A DNA stretch of 64,000 nucleotides from Mycobacterium scrofulaceum (GTDB lineage Bacteria; Actinomycetota; Actinomycetes; Mycobacteriales; Mycobacteriaceae), in NCBI RefSeq assembly GCF_001667885.1, contig NZ_LZJW01000171.1, positions 1 to 64,000 of the forward strand, written 5' to 3'. A program made the position numbers and the translations under genes. Within the stretch, counting starts at the first letter, position 1; each line of letters opens with the position of its first letter. The notes under the pieces were generated by a model. It searched no databases, was not told the DNA's origin, and worked only from the letters and a program-made list of their open reading frames with translations. This document shows positions 1-8,413 of this stretch, one piece after another.

Positions 1-9
1 GGCCGCGCC

Positions 10-180
10 TCAGTCATGGTGGTCGGCGTCCGGGGCGGTCAGCGTCTCGGCGGCCGCGATCGCGTTGAGCACCGCGCGCGCCTTGTTGGAGGCCTCGGTG
101 TACTCGTACGGACCGTTGGAGTCGGCCACCACCCCGCCGCCCGCCTGAACGTAGGCCGTCCCGTCGCGCATCAGCGCGGT
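10..180 (-). CDS. trpE: Anthranilate synthase component I, C-terminal end (partial, inverted)
   Basis: Read on the minus strand from 180 down to a TGA at 10-12, this gives the C-terminal 56 residues of TrpE, including TALMRDGTAYVQAGGGVVAD and the segment EYTEASNKARAVLNAI. TrpE with TrpG converts chorismate to anthranilate, the first step of tryptophan synthesis. The fragment points away from the trp genes that follow, because it lies inside the fold-back at 1-250. A second, plus-strand copy of its last 22 codons lies at 174-241 and runs into the next gene in the normal arrangement. Identity is secure; the orientation is probably an artefact. Confidence 0.85.
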   Translation of the reverse strand, partial: TALMRDGTAYVQAGGGVVADSNGPYEYTEASNKARAVLNAIAAAETLTAPDADHHD

Positions 181-241
181 GCTCAACGCGATCGCGGCCG
201 CCGAGACGCTGACCGCCCCGGACGCCGACCACCATGACTGA
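174..241 (+). pseudogene. trpE: trpE 3' end, plus-strand copy (last 22 codons)
   Basis: This encodes the last residues of TrpE (AVLNAIAAAETLTAPDADHHD) and the TGA at 239-241. It overlaps the following ATG as ATGACTGA, the usual coupled arrangement. It is the true junction between trpE and the membrane-protein gene, but upstream of 174 the sequence switches to the inverted copy, so only this stub is present in the expected direction. Confidence 0.8.
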
Positions 242-923
242 GGCGCGGCCGAATCGGCGTGCGCGGCTATCGGTCGGAGTGGCGCAGGCGCTGCTGGTGC
301 TGTCGGCGGCGGCGTTGTGGGCGTCGTCCCGGCTGCCGTGGGTGGTGGTCCGGTCGTTCGACGGGCTGAGCCCGCCCCGCGACGTGACGCTGTCCGGCGC
401 GGCGTGGTCGACGGCGTTGCTGCCGTTGGCGGTGCTGATGCTCGCGACGGCCGTGGCGGCGATCGCGGTGCGCGGCTGGCCGCTGCGGGCGTTGGCGGGA
501 CTGCTGGCGTTGGCCAGCCTGGCGGTCGGCTATCTCGGGGTCAGTCTGTGGGCGCTGCCGGACGTCGCCGTACGCGGGGCCGATCTGGCGCACGTCGCCG
601 TGATGTCGCTGGTCGGCAGCGAGCGACGGTACGTCGGCGCGGGCATCGCGGTGGCCGCCGCCGCGTGCACCCTTGTCGCGGCCGTCCTACTGCTGCGCTC
701 GGCCGGCGACTCGGGCGCGGCCCGGTTGAGCGCGGAAAAGTATGCGGCGCCGGCGACGCGCCGCTCAAATGCGCTCCGCGGAGACGCCGATGGCGCGATG
801 CTGGAGGAGCCGGAGACGCCGGAAATGTCGGAGCGGATGATCTGGGACGCGCTTGACGAGGGTTGCGACCCAACGCGGGACCCGACCGATCGGCCGCGCG
901 ACTCGGACACCGAGGGTCGGTGA
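234..923 (+). CDS. Tryptophan-associated membrane protein (TIGR02234 family, Rv1610-like)
   Basis: A 229-residue integral membrane protein with four hydrophobic segments at about residues 14-32, 58-80, 84-108 and 136-157, then a polar, acidic C-terminal tail rich in E and D. The position between trpE and trpC and this topology match the actinobacterial family of Trp-biosynthesis-associated membrane proteins. Its biochemical role is not known. The ATG overlaps the trpE stop by eight bases (ATGACTGA), which indicates translational coupling with trpE. The gap to trpC is 113 bases. Confidence 0.85.
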   Translation: MTEARPNRRARLSVGVAQALLVLSAAALWASSRLPWVVVRSFDGLSPPRDVTLSGAAWSTALLPLAVLMLATAVAAIAVRGWPLRALAGLLALASLAVGYLGVSLWALPDVAVRGADLAHVAVMSLVGSERRYVGAGIAVAAAACTLVAAVLLLRSAGDSGAARLSAEKYAAPATRRSNALRGDADGAMLEEPETPEMSERMIWDALDEGCDPTRDPTDRPRDSDTEGR

Positions 924-1036
924 CGGGCCGCGAGCCGAGGGCCGCTACCCTTCATTCACGTCGTCGCAATCGGCTCGGATGTGTCAGATTGGCCGCGGGG
1001 TGACGATGGGTAACAGCGCGAAGGGAAGCAACAGGC

Positions 1037-1855
1037 ATGAGTCCGGCTACCGTGCTTGACTCCATCCTCGAGGGAGTCCGGGCCGACGTTGCGGCGCGCG
1101 AAGCCCTCATCAGCCTTTCCGAAATCAAAGCCGCCGCCGCCGCCGCGCCCCCGCCGCGCGACGTGATGGCCGCCCTGCGCGAACCCGGCATCGGTGTCAT
1201 CGCCGAAGTCAAGCGCGCCAGTCCGTCGGCGGGTTCCCTGGCGACGATTGCCGATCCGGCGAAGCTGGCCCGCGCGTATGAGGACGGCGGCGCTCGGATC
1301 ATCAGCGTCTTGACCGAGGAGCGGCGCTTCCACGGATCGCTCGACGACCTCGACGCGGTGCGCGCCGCGGTCTCGATCCCGGTCTTGCGCAAAGACTTTG
1401 TCGTGCAGCCGTATCAGATCCACGAAGCCCGCGCGCACGGCGCCGACATGCTGCTTCTGATCGTTGCCGCGCTGGACCAGTCGGCCCTGGTGTCGATGCT
1501 GGACCGCACCGAATCGCTCGGCATGACGGCCCTTGTCGAGGTGCACACCGAGGAGGAGGCCGACCGGGCACTCAAGGCCGGGGCCAACGTAATCGGTGTC
1601 AACGCACGGGATCTCGCGACGCTGGAGGTCGACCGCGACTGCTTCGCGCGCATCGCTCCCGGGCTGCCGAGCAACGTGATCAGGATCGCCGAGTCCGGCG
1701 TCCGCGGCACCGGTGACCTGCTGGCGTACGCCGGTGCGGGTGCGGACGCGGTCTTGGTCGGCGAGGGCTTGGTCAAAAGCGGTGACCCGCGTGCCGCGGT
1801 CGCCGACCTGGTCACCGCGGGAACCCACCCGTCTTGCCCGAAACCGTCTCGCTAG
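1037..1855 (+). CDS. trpC: Indole-3-glycerol phosphate synthase
   Basis: Converts carboxyphenylamino-deoxyribulose phosphate to indole-3-glycerol phosphate, which feeds tryptophan synthase. It is 272 residues, the usual size for the single-domain enzyme. Visible TIM-barrel motifs are VIAEVKRASPSAG (catalytic Lys at residue 59), PVLRKDFVVQPYQ (second catalytic Lys at 119), VEVHTEEE, GVNARDL, AESGVRG and the phosphate-binding GADAVLVGEGLV. A purine-rich GAAGGGAAG lies before the ATG. It is followed by trpB and trpA, so the tryptophan pathway is clustered here without the trpD and trpF genes. Confidence 0.97.
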   Translation: MSPATVLDSILEGVRADVAAREALISLSEIKAAAAAAPPPRDVMAALREPGIGVIAEVKRASPSAGSLATIADPAKLARAYEDGGARIISVLTEERRFHGSLDDLDAVRAAVSIPVLRKDFVVQPYQIHEARAHGADMLLLIVAALDQSALVSMLDRTESLGMTALVEVHTEEEADRALKAGANVIGVNARDLATLEVDRDCFARIAPGLPSNVIRIAESGVRGTGDLLAYAGAGADAVLVGEGLVKSGDPRAAVADLVTAGTHPSCPKPSR

Positions 1856-1923
1856 TCGGCAAGTCACTTGAAGAATCCCGGCGCTGAAACGTTGAACCTC
1901 ATGAGCCGTCCCCGCGTAGAGCC

Positions 1924-3192
1924 TTGGTGATGGTCAATCTGTCCCGCCCGGACCTTCCCCTTCCGAGTGCAGCCGTCGCCGAACCCACCAGCCACGAACC
2001 CGATGCTGGTGGCCATTTCGGCGTGTACGGCGGCCGCTACGTGGCGGAGGCGTTGATGGCGGTGATCGAAGAGGTCACCGCCGCCTACGAGAAGGAACGC
2101 ATCAACCCCGATTTCCTGGACACCCTGGATGACCTGCAGGCCAATTACGCCGGCCGGCCGTCGCCGCTGTACGAGGCCACCCGGCTGTCCGGGCATGCCG
2201 GATCGGCGCGCATCTTCCTCAAGCGAGAAGACCTGAACCACACCGGTTCTCACAAGATCAACAACGTCCTCGGTCAGGCGCTGCTGGCCAAGAGGATGGG
2301 CAAGAACCGGGTCATCGCCGAGACGGGCGCCGGGCAGCACGGCGTGGCCACGGCCACCGCGTGCGCCCTGCTCGGACTGGAGTGCGTGATCTACATGGGC
2401 GCCGTGGACACCGCGCGCCAGGCGCTCAACGTGGCGCGGATGCGACTGCTGGGCGCCGAGGTGGTGTCGGTCCAGAGTGGGTCCAAGACGCTCAAGGACG
2501 CGATCAACGAGGCGTTCCGCGATTGGGTGACCAACGCCGAGCGCACCTACTACTGCTTCGGCACCGCGGCCGGGCCGCACCCGTTTCCGGCGATGGTGCG
2601 CGACTTCCAGCGGATCATCGGCTTGGAGGCGCGGGTCCAGATCCAGGCGCAGGCGGGCCGGTTGCCCGACGCGGTCGTGGCCTGTGTCGGCGGCGGATCC
2701 AACGCGATCGGCATTTTCCACCCGTTCATCGACGATCCGGGGGTGCGCCTGGTCGGCTTCGAGGCGGCCGGTGACGGCGTCGAGACGGGAAGGCACGCAG
2801 CGACTTTCGCCGGCGGATCGCCGGGGGCGTTCCAGGGGTCGTTCTCGTACCTGCTGCAGGACGAGGACGGCCAGACCATCGAATCCCATTCGATCTCAGC
2901 GGGTCTCGATTATCCCGGGGTCGGGCCCGAGCACGCTTACCTCAAGGAGATCGGGCGCGCGGAGTATCGGCCGATCACCGACGCGGAAGCGATGGACGCG
3001 TTCGCCCTGCTGTGCCGCACCGAGGGCATTATCCCGGCCATCGAATCCGCCCACGCGGTCGCGGGTGCGGTCAAGCTGGGGCTGGAATTGGGGCAGGGCG
3101 CGATCATCGTGGTGAACCTGTCGGGTCGCGGTGACAAGGACGTCGAGACGGCCGCCAAATGGTTCGGCCTGATGGGGCCCAGCGAGCGATGA
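1924..3192 (+). CDS. trpB: Tryptophan synthase beta chain
   Basis: PLP enzyme that condenses indole with serine to make tryptophan, working as an alpha2beta2 complex with TrpA. The protein is about 422 residues. The PLP lysine is Lys111 in LNHTGSHKINN; the phosphate-binding loop ETGAGQHG and the glycine-rich CVGGGSNAIG follow. GTG at 1924 and ATG at 1927 are both possible starts, and the first 20 or so residues are poorly conserved, so the exact N-terminus is uncertain. The stop overlaps the trpA ATG (ATGA), a sign of coupled translation that fits the obligate complex. Confidence 0.97.
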   Translation: MVMVNLSRPDLPLPSAAVAEPTSHEPDAGGHFGVYGGRYVAEALMAVIEEVTAAYEKERINPDFLDTLDDLQANYAGRPSPLYEATRLSGHAGSARIFLKREDLNHTGSHKINNVLGQALLAKRMGKNRVIAETGAGQHGVATATACALLGLECVIYMGAVDTARQALNVARMRLLGAEVVSVQSGSKTLKDAINEAFRDWVTNAERTYYCFGTAAGPHPFPAMVRDFQRIIGLEARVQIQAQAGRLPDAVVACVGGGSNAIGIFHPFIDDPGVRLVGFEAAGDGVETGRHAATFAGGSPGAFQGSFSYLLQDEDGQTIESHSISAGLDYPGVGPEHAYLKEIGRAEYRPITDAEAMDAFALLCRTEGIIPAIESAHAVAGAVKLGLELGQGAIIVVNLSGRGDKDVETAAKWFGLMGPSER

Positions 3193-4001
3193 GCGTGCAA
3201 CAGAGGCAAGCCAGCAGGCTGGGGCCCGTCTTCGACTCGTGCCGCACGGAGAATCGCGCGGCCTTGATCGGCTACCTGCCGACCGGCTACCCCGACGTGC
3301 CGGGTTCGGTGAACGGAATGCTTGCCCTGGTCGAATCCGGTTGCGACATCATCGAAGTCGGTGTGCCCTATTCGGACCCCGGCATGGACGGGCCGACCAT
3401 CGCCCGGGCCACCGAGGCCGCGCTGCGAGGGGGAGTGCGGGTCCGGGACACTCTCGCCGCGGTCGAGGCGATCAGCGCGGCCGGCGGCCGCGCGGTGGTG
3501 ATGACCTATTGGAATCCCGTGTTGCGCTACGGGGTCGACGCCTTCGCGCGGGATCTCGCGGCGGCCGGCGGGCTCGGCTTGATCACCCCGGACCTCATCC
3601 CCGACGAAGCCGGGCAGTGGCTGACGGCAGCTGAGGAGCATCGGTTGGATCGCATTTTTCTCGTCGCGCCGTCGTCGACGCCGGAACGGTTGGCCATGAC
3701 CGTGGAGGCGTCGCGCGGATTCGTCTACGCCGCTTCCACGATGGGGGTCACCGGGGCGCGGGACGCGGTGTCGCAGGCCGCGCCCGAGCTGGTGCGGCGG
3801 GTGAAGGCGGTCTCGGACATCCCCGTCGGCGTCGGCCTCGGGGTGCGGTCGCGGGAGCAGGCCGCCCAGATCGGCAGCTACGCCGACGGCGTCATCGTCG
3901 GTTCGGCGCTGGTGTCGGCGCTCGGTGCGGGAGGATTGCCGGCCTTGCGGGAACTGACCGAGGAACTGGCCGCGGGCGTTCGGCAGAAGGCGTCCGCGTG
4001 A
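3189..4001 (+). CDS. trpA: Tryptophan synthase alpha chain
   Basis: Cleaves indole-3-glycerol phosphate to indole and glyceraldehyde 3-phosphate; indole is passed to TrpB. It is 270 residues, the normal length. The catalytic Glu lies in DIIEVGVPYSDP, the catalytic Asp region in the loop VPYSDPGMDGP, and the phosphate-binding glycines in GVGLGVRS and GVIVGSALV. I chose the ATG at 3189, which overlaps the trpB TGA; an upstream in-frame start at 3159 would lie inside trpB. The stop (3999-4001) in turn overlaps the lgt start. Confidence 0.97.
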   Translation: MSVQQRQASRLGPVFDSCRTENRAALIGYLPTGYPDVPGSVNGMLALVESGCDIIEVGVPYSDPGMDGPTIARATEAALRGGVRVRDTLAAVEAISAAGGRAVVMTYWNPVLRYGVDAFARDLAAAGGLGLITPDLIPDEAGQWLTAAEEHRLDRIFLVAPSSTPERLAMTVEASRGFVYAASTMGVTGARDAVSQAAPELVRRVKAVSDIPVGVGLGVRSREQAAQIGSYADGVIVGSALVSALGAGGLPALRELTEELAAGVRQKASA

Positions 4002-5410
4002 TGACGACGTTGCCGACGTACTTTCCCAGCCCGCCCCAGGGCGTCTGGCACCTCGGGCCCCTGCCCATCCGCGCGTACGCGCTGTTCATCATCACCGGCA
4101 TCGTGGTGGCGCTGTTGATCGGCGACCGCCGCTGGGAGGCCCGCGGCGGGCAACGCGGCGTCATCTACGACATCGCGCTGTGGGTGGTGCCGTTCGGGCT
4201 GGTGGGCGGGCGGCTCTATCACCTGGCCACCGACTGGCGGACCTATTGGGGGCCGGGCGGCGCCGGATTGGGTGCCGCGGTGCGCATTTGGGACGGCGGG
4301 CTCGGCATCTGGGGCGCGGTGGCGCTCGGTTGCGTGGGCGGGTGGATCGGGTGCCGACGGCACGGCATTCCGTTGCCCGCCTTCGCCGACGCGGTGGCCC
4401 CGGGGCTCGTCCTGGCGCAGGCCATCGGCCGGCTGGGCAACTATTTCAACCAGGAGCTCTACGGCCGCGAAACCACCCTGCCGTGGGGCCTGGAGATCTT
4501 CTACCGTCGGGATCCTTCCGGATACATCGATCCCCATTCGCTGGACGGCGTCTCGACGGGACAGGTCGCACTCGTCGTGCAGCCGACATTCCTGTACGAA
4601 TTGATCTGGAATGTCGTGGTTTTCGCCATCCTGATCTACGCGGACCGGCGCTTCGCGCTCGGCCACGGGCGATTGTTCGCGCTGTACGTGGCCAGCTATT
4701 GCATCGGGCGGTTCGGGGTCGAGCTGCTGCGCGACGACACCGCCACCCACATCGCGGGCATCCGGATCAATTCGTTCACATCGACTTTCGTGTTCATCGG
4801 GGCCGTGGTGTACATCATGGTGGCGCCGAAGGGGCGGGAGGCCCCCGAGAGCCTGCGCGGCAAGGAGGCCGAAGAATCCGCGGCGGCGGAGCCGGCCGAG
4901 GAGCTCGCGACCGTCGCCGCGGTCGGGGCATCGACCGCGGCCGGGGCGTCGGGCACGGCCGGCGCCGACTCCGACGAGGTGACGGAGACGGACAGGGCCG
5001 ACGAAGTCGACGAGCCGGACACCGCGGCGGCCGAGTCGTCCAGCGCGGAGGCCGACGAGGCCGACGCGGCCGAGGAAGCCGACGAGGCCGACGAAGCCGA
5101 CGAGGCCGAGGAAGCCGACGAGCCGGACACCGCGGCGGCCGAGGCGGAAGAACCCGAAGCCCCAGAGCCAGCCGAAGTCGAATCGCCCGAGGCCGAGACC
5201 GAAGAGGCTGACGAGGCAGAACCCGAAGCGTCCGACGCCGAAGCAGAAAAGCCAGACGAAGCAGAAGCCGAAGCGGCCGACGAACCCGAAGAGCCCGAAC
5301 CCGAGCCGACGCCGGCACACGACTCGGCCGAACCGGCTTCGGCCGCCGAGCCGTACAAGACACCGCGCAGCCGCTGGAGGCTGCGCAGGAACCGGCCGTC
5401 GAACAGCTAG
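4001..5410 (+). CDS. lgt: Prolipoprotein diacylglyceryl transferase with long acidic tail
   Basis: Transfers diacylglycerol from phosphatidylglycerol to the lipobox cysteine of prolipoproteins at the inner membrane. Residues 1-285 form the enzyme, with about seven membrane segments and the Lgt signature GRLGNYFNQELYGRE; FLYELIWN and a conserved RINSFTSTFV end the core. From about residue 290 to 455 is a low-complexity tail of Glu, Ala and Asp (for example EADEADEADEAEEADEPD), ending in a basic RWRLRRNR stretch. M. tuberculosis Lgt also has a long tail, so this is genus-typical in kind. The ATG at 4001 shares its A with the trpA stop; a GTG at 3998 is an alternative. Confidence 0.95.
   Translation: MTTLPTYFPSPPQGVWHLGPLPIRAYALFIITGIVVALLIGDRRWEARGGQRGVIYDIALWVVPFGLVGGRLYHLATDWRTYWGPGGAGLGAAVRIWDGGLGIWGAVALGCVGGWIGCRRHGIPLPAFADAVAPGLVLAQAIGRLGNYFNQELYGRETTLPWGLEIFYRRDPSGYIDPHSLDGVSTGQVALVVQPTFLYELIWNVVVFAILIYADRRFALGHGRLFALYVASYCIGRFGVELLRDDTATHIAGIRINSFTSTFVFIGAVVYIMVAPKGREAPESLRGKEAEESAAAEPAEELATVAAVGASTAAGASGTAGADSDEVTETDRADEVDEPDTAAAESSSAEADEADAAEEADEADEADEAEEADEPDTAAAEAEEPEAPEPAEVESPEAETEEADEAEPEASDAEAEKPDEAEAEAADEPEEPEPEPTPAHDSAEPASAAEPYKTPRSRWRLRRNRPSNS
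5009..5143 (+). repeat. Tandem acidic-repeat coding sequence in lgt
   Basis: A 27-base unit starting GACGAGCCGGACACC occurs identically at 5009-5035 and 5117-5143 and encodes DEPDTAAAE twice. Between them lie runs of six-base units of the GAGGCC/GACGAA type encoding EADEADEAD. This slippage-prone tract probably varies in length between strains. Confidence 0.85.
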
Positions 5411-5439
5411 AGGCCGGCTCGGTCTGGCATGCTGAGACC

Positions 5440-5871
5440 GTGACGCAACCGCATCCCGCCGGCCAAGCGGTGGAGCGGCGTGACGGCCAGCGCCGTTACG
5501 TCGCAGTCGGCACCACCGTCGTGCTGGGCGGCGCACTCGGCTACGTCGCGCTGGTCGACCCGCACAACGCGAATTCGTTGTATCCCCAATGCCCCTTCAA
5601 GTGGCTCACCGGCTGGAACTGCCCGGCCTGCGGTGGCCTGCGCATGACCCACGACCTGTTGCACGGCCACCTGGCCGCCGCCGTCAACGACAATGTTTTC
5701 CTGCTGGTCGGCATCCCGATGCTGGCCGGATGGCTGCTGGTTGGCCGGAGCCGTGGCAAGCCGGCGCTGTCGACGGCGGCGTGGCTGATCATGGTGCTGG
5801 CGGTCATCGGGTGGACGGTGTTGCGTAACCTGCCCGGCTTCCCTCTGTTTCCGGCGATTCAGAGTGGCTAG
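5440..5871 (+). CDS. DUF2752 membrane protein (Rv1616-like)
   Basis: A 143-residue membrane protein with three hydrophobic segments at about residues 22-42, 88-103 and 113-132. It carries the DUF2752 signature LTGWNCPACGGLRMTHDLLHG, with a Cys-Pro-x-Cys-Gly-Gly core and a preceding CPF, which suggests a thiol or metal role that has not been established. The GTG at 5440 is preceded by CATGCT at 5428-5433 with six bases between, so transcription may start at or near the start codon. It lies 29 bases after lgt on the same strand. Function unknown. Confidence 0.85.
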   Translation: MTQPHPAGQAVERRDGQRRYVAVGTTVVLGGALGYVALVDPHNANSLYPQCPFKWLTGWNCPACGGLRMTHDLLHGHLAAAVNDNVFLLVGIPMLAGWLLVGRSRGKPALSTAAWLIMVLAVIGWTVLRNLPGFPLFPAIQSG

Positions 5872-5923
5872 CCGCTCACAGCGCGACAGCCCGTTAAGTC
5901 GGACCGCGGGGGGCCCACACGAC

Positions 5924-5929
5924 TATGCT
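5924..5929 (+). promoter_or_regulatory. Candidate -10 box of pykA (TATGCT)
   Basis: TATGCT lies eight bases before the GTG of pykA at 5938. No Shine-Dalgarno sequence is seen in the short interval, so the transcript may begin at or next to the start codon (leaderless), which is common in mycobacteria. Inferred from spacing only. Confidence 0.5.
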
Positions 5930-5937
5930 GGGTCGGC

Positions 5938-7356
5938 GTGAGTAGACGCGGGAAGATCGTCTGCACCCTTGGCCCTGCGACCAATTCGGACGAGCTGATT
6001 CTGGCGCTGGTCGAGGCGGGAATGGACGTCGCCCGCTTGAACTTCAGCCACGGCGACTACGCCGACCACAAGGCCGCCTACGAGCGGGTGCGCGCCGCTT
6101 CCGACACCACCGGCCGCGCGGTCGGCGTGCTCGCCGACCTGCAGGGCCCGAAGATCCGGCTGGGCCGCTTCGCCACCGGATCCACCTACTGGGCCGACGG
6201 CGAAACCGTCTGCATCACCGTCGCGAACTGCGAAGGCACCCACGACCGCGTGTCGACCACCTACAAGAGGCTGGCCGCGGACGCCGCGATCGGGGACCGG
6301 GTGCTCGTCGACGACGGCAAGGTCGGCCTGGTCGTCGACCGCATCGACGGCGACGACGTCATCTGCACCGTCGTCGAGGGCGGTCCCGTCAGCAACAACA
6401 AGGGCATCTCGCTGCCCGGGATGAACGTGTCCGCACCGGCATTGTCCGACAAGGACGTCGAGGACCTGACGTTCGCGCTGGACCTCGGGGTCGACCTGGT
6501 CGCGCTGTCGTTCGTGCGCTCGCCGTCCGATGTCGAGCTGGTGCACGAGGTGATGGACCGGATCGGTCGGCGGGTGCCGGTGATCGCCAAGCTCGAAAAG
6601 CCGGAAGCCGTCGACAATCTGGAAGCGATCGTGCTGGCCTTCGACGCCATCATGGTGGCCCGCGGCGACCTCGGCGTCGAGCTGCCGCTCGAAGAGGTGC
6701 CGCTGGTGCAGAAGCGGGCCATCCAGATGGCGCGGGAGAACGCCAAGCCCGTGATCGTGGCCACCCAGATGCTCGACTCCATGATCGAGAACTCACGCCC
6801 GACGCGCGCCGAGGCGTCCGACGTCGCCAACGCCGTGCTCGACGGCGCCGACGCGGTGATGCTGTCGGGCGAGACGTCGGTGGGCAAGTACCCGCTGGCG
6901 GCCGTGCGGACCATGTCGCGCATCATCTGCGCCGTCGAGGACAATTCCACCGCCGCGCCGCCGCTGACGCACGTGCCGCGCACCAAGCGCGGGGTGATCT
7001 CGTACGCCGCCCGCGACATCGGCGAGCGCCTGGACGCCAAGGCGCTGGTCGCCTTCACCCAGTCCGGCGACACCGTCAAGCGGCTGGCGCGGCTGCATAC
7101 CCCGCTGCCGCTGCTGGCCTTCACCGCCTGGCCCGAGGTGCGCAGTCAGCTCGCGATGACGTGGGGCACCGAGACGTTCATCGTCCCGATGATGACGTCC
7201 ACCGACGGCATGATCCGCCAGGTCGACAAGTCGCTGCTGGAACTGGGCCGCTACAAGCGCGGTGACCTGGTGGTGATCGTGGCCGGCGCGCCACCTGGCA
7301 CAGTAGGGTCGACCAACCTCATCCATGTGCACCGCATCGGGGAGGACGACGTCTAG
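5938..7356 (+). CDS. pykA: Pyruvate kinase
   Basis: Catalyses phosphoenolpyruvate + ADP to pyruvate + ATP, the last step of glycolysis. The 472-residue length is standard for bacterial type. Motifs in order: KIVCTLGPAT at the N-terminus, NFSHG, LADLQGPKIR, the small B domain (about residues 70-165), the catalytic VIAKLEKPEA, the metal-binding VARGDLGVELPLEEVP and AKPVIVATQMLDSM. The C-terminal domain follows (from about 345). The GTG start directly yields SRRGKIVCTLGP, as in M. tuberculosis. Confidence 0.97.
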   Translation: MSRRGKIVCTLGPATNSDELILALVEAGMDVARLNFSHGDYADHKAAYERVRAASDTTGRAVGVLADLQGPKIRLGRFATGSTYWADGETVCITVANCEGTHDRVSTTYKRLAADAAIGDRVLVDDGKVGLVVDRIDGDDVICTVVEGGPVSNNKGISLPGMNVSAPALSDKDVEDLTFALDLGVDLVALSFVRSPSDVELVHEVMDRIGRRVPVIAKLEKPEAVDNLEAIVLAFDAIMVARGDLGVELPLEEVPLVQKRAIQMARENAKPVIVATQMLDSMIENSRPTRAEASDVANAVLDGADAVMLSGETSVGKYPLAAVRTMSRIICAVEDNSTAAPPLTHVPRTKRGVISYAARDIGERLDAKALVAFTQSGDTVKRLARLHTPLPLLAFTAWPEVRSQLAMTWGTETFIVPMMTSTDGMIRQVDKSLLELGRYKRGDLVVIVAGAPPGTVGSTNLIHVHRIGEDDV

Positions 7357-7394
7357 CCCGTCCGGGCCGGCAACCGAACCAAGGAGAGGCCGCG

Positions 7395-8270
7395 ATCGGC
7401 ACCGATTCCGATTTCAAGGAGCTGCTTGCGACCCTCGACCTCACCCGGGTCGCCGAGGACCGTTTCGTCGGGTCTCATCCCACCAAGAACCCGATGCGGA
7501 CGTTCGGTGGCCAGCTGATGGCCCAATCGTTCGTCGCGAGCAGCCGCACGCTGGTCCGGGACGACCTGCCGCCCGGCGCCCTGTCCGTGCACTTCGTCAA
7601 CGGGGGTGACACCGCCAAGGACATCGAGTTCCACGTCACCCGGCTGCGCGACGAGCGGCGCTTCGCCAATCGGCGCGTGGACGCCGTGCAGGACGGCATG
7701 CTGCTGTCCTCGGCGATGATCTCCTACATGGCCGGCGGCCCCGGCCTCGAACACGGCGTGGACCCGCCGCAGGTCGGCGAGCCCGAAACCCAGCCGCCGA
7801 TCAGCGAATTGCTCCGCGGCTACGAGGAAACCGTTCCGCATTTCGTCAACGCCCTGCAGCCGATCGAGTGGCGCTACACCAACGACCCGGCCTGGGTGAT
7901 GCGCGAGAAGGGCGATCGGCTGCCGCACAACCGGGTCTGGATGAAGGCCGGCGGCAAGCTGCCGGACGACCCGGTCCTGCACACCGCGACCATGGTCTAC
8001 TCCTCGGACACCACCGTGCTCGATTCGGTGATCACCAGGCATGGCCTGTCTTGGGGGTTCGACCGCATCTTCGCCGCCTCCGCCAACCATTCGGTGTGGT
8101 TCCACCGACAGGTCGACTTCGACGACTGGGTGCTGTATTCCACGTCGTCGCCGGTGGCCGCGGATTCGCGCGGGCTCGGGACCGGCCACTTCTTCGATCG
8201 CTCCGGGCAGCTGCTGGCCACGGTGGTGCAAGAGGGCGTGCTGAAATACTTTCCACCCTCCCGCCGATAG
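7395..8270 (+). CDS. Acyl-CoA thioesterase II (TesB-like, Rv1618-like), ATC at the expected start
   Basis: Double hot-dog acyl-CoA thioesterase that hydrolyses acyl-CoA to free acid and CoA. The conserved body contains GSHPTKNPMRTFGGQLMAQS, LSVHFINGG-like LSVHFVNGGD, and near the C-terminus DRSGQLLATVVQEGVLKY. The first ATG in frame is at 7494, but conserved family sequence (SDFKELLATLDL) lies upstream of it. No ATG, GTG or TTG occurs in frame between the pykA stop and 7494. An ATC at 7395 sits eight bases after GGAG in AAGGAGAGG (7381-7389), a good ribosome-binding distance, and would give a 291-residue protein. I placed the start there; the alternative is a truncated product from 7494. Confidence 0.8.
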   Translation: MGTDSDFKELLATLDLTRVAEDRFVGSHPTKNPMRTFGGQLMAQSFVASSRTLVRDDLPPGALSVHFVNGGDTAKDIEFHVTRLRDERRFANRRVDAVQDGMLLSSAMISYMAGGPGLEHGVDPPQVGEPETQPPISELLRGYEETVPHFVNALQPIEWRYTNDPAWVMREKGDRLPHNRVWMKAGGKLPDDPVLHTATMVYSSDTTVLDSVITRHGLSWGFDRIFAASANHSVWFHRQVDFDDWVLYSTSSPVAADSRGLGTGHFFDRSGQLLATVVQEGVLKYFPPSRR

Positions 8271-8413
8271 ACAGGTCGGGATACCCGCAGGACGTCGCCG
8301 TGGTTCGGGCCCGGCAGGGCCAGGACCGCGCGTAAGTTCATAGCAGCCGGGTATTCGGTGCAGAGGCGGCGGACGTCCGCCCAGCTGGAACGTCAGCGCA
8401 TCGGGAGGTGAGT

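Larger units (their letters stand above)
1..250. repeat. Perfect inverted repeat (fold-back) of the trpE 3' end
   Basis: Bases 1-77 are the exact reverse complement of 174-250, with a 96-base centre (78-173). Base i pairs with base 251-i for all 77 positions, then pairing stops. Both arms hold the last codons of trpE, its stop and the start of the next gene. The centre is trpE sequence in the minus orientation only. The expected order (trpE running plus-strand into the 234 gene) is therefore broken at about 174-180, where GCGCGGT is shared by both sides of the junction. Most likely a chimeric contig end; a real inversion is possible. Confidence 0.95.

Noticed and set aside
16..237. Matching 73-codon ORFs on both strands at the window start
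   Set aside because: They share ends only because the region is an inverted repeat; the real content is the trpE 3' end.
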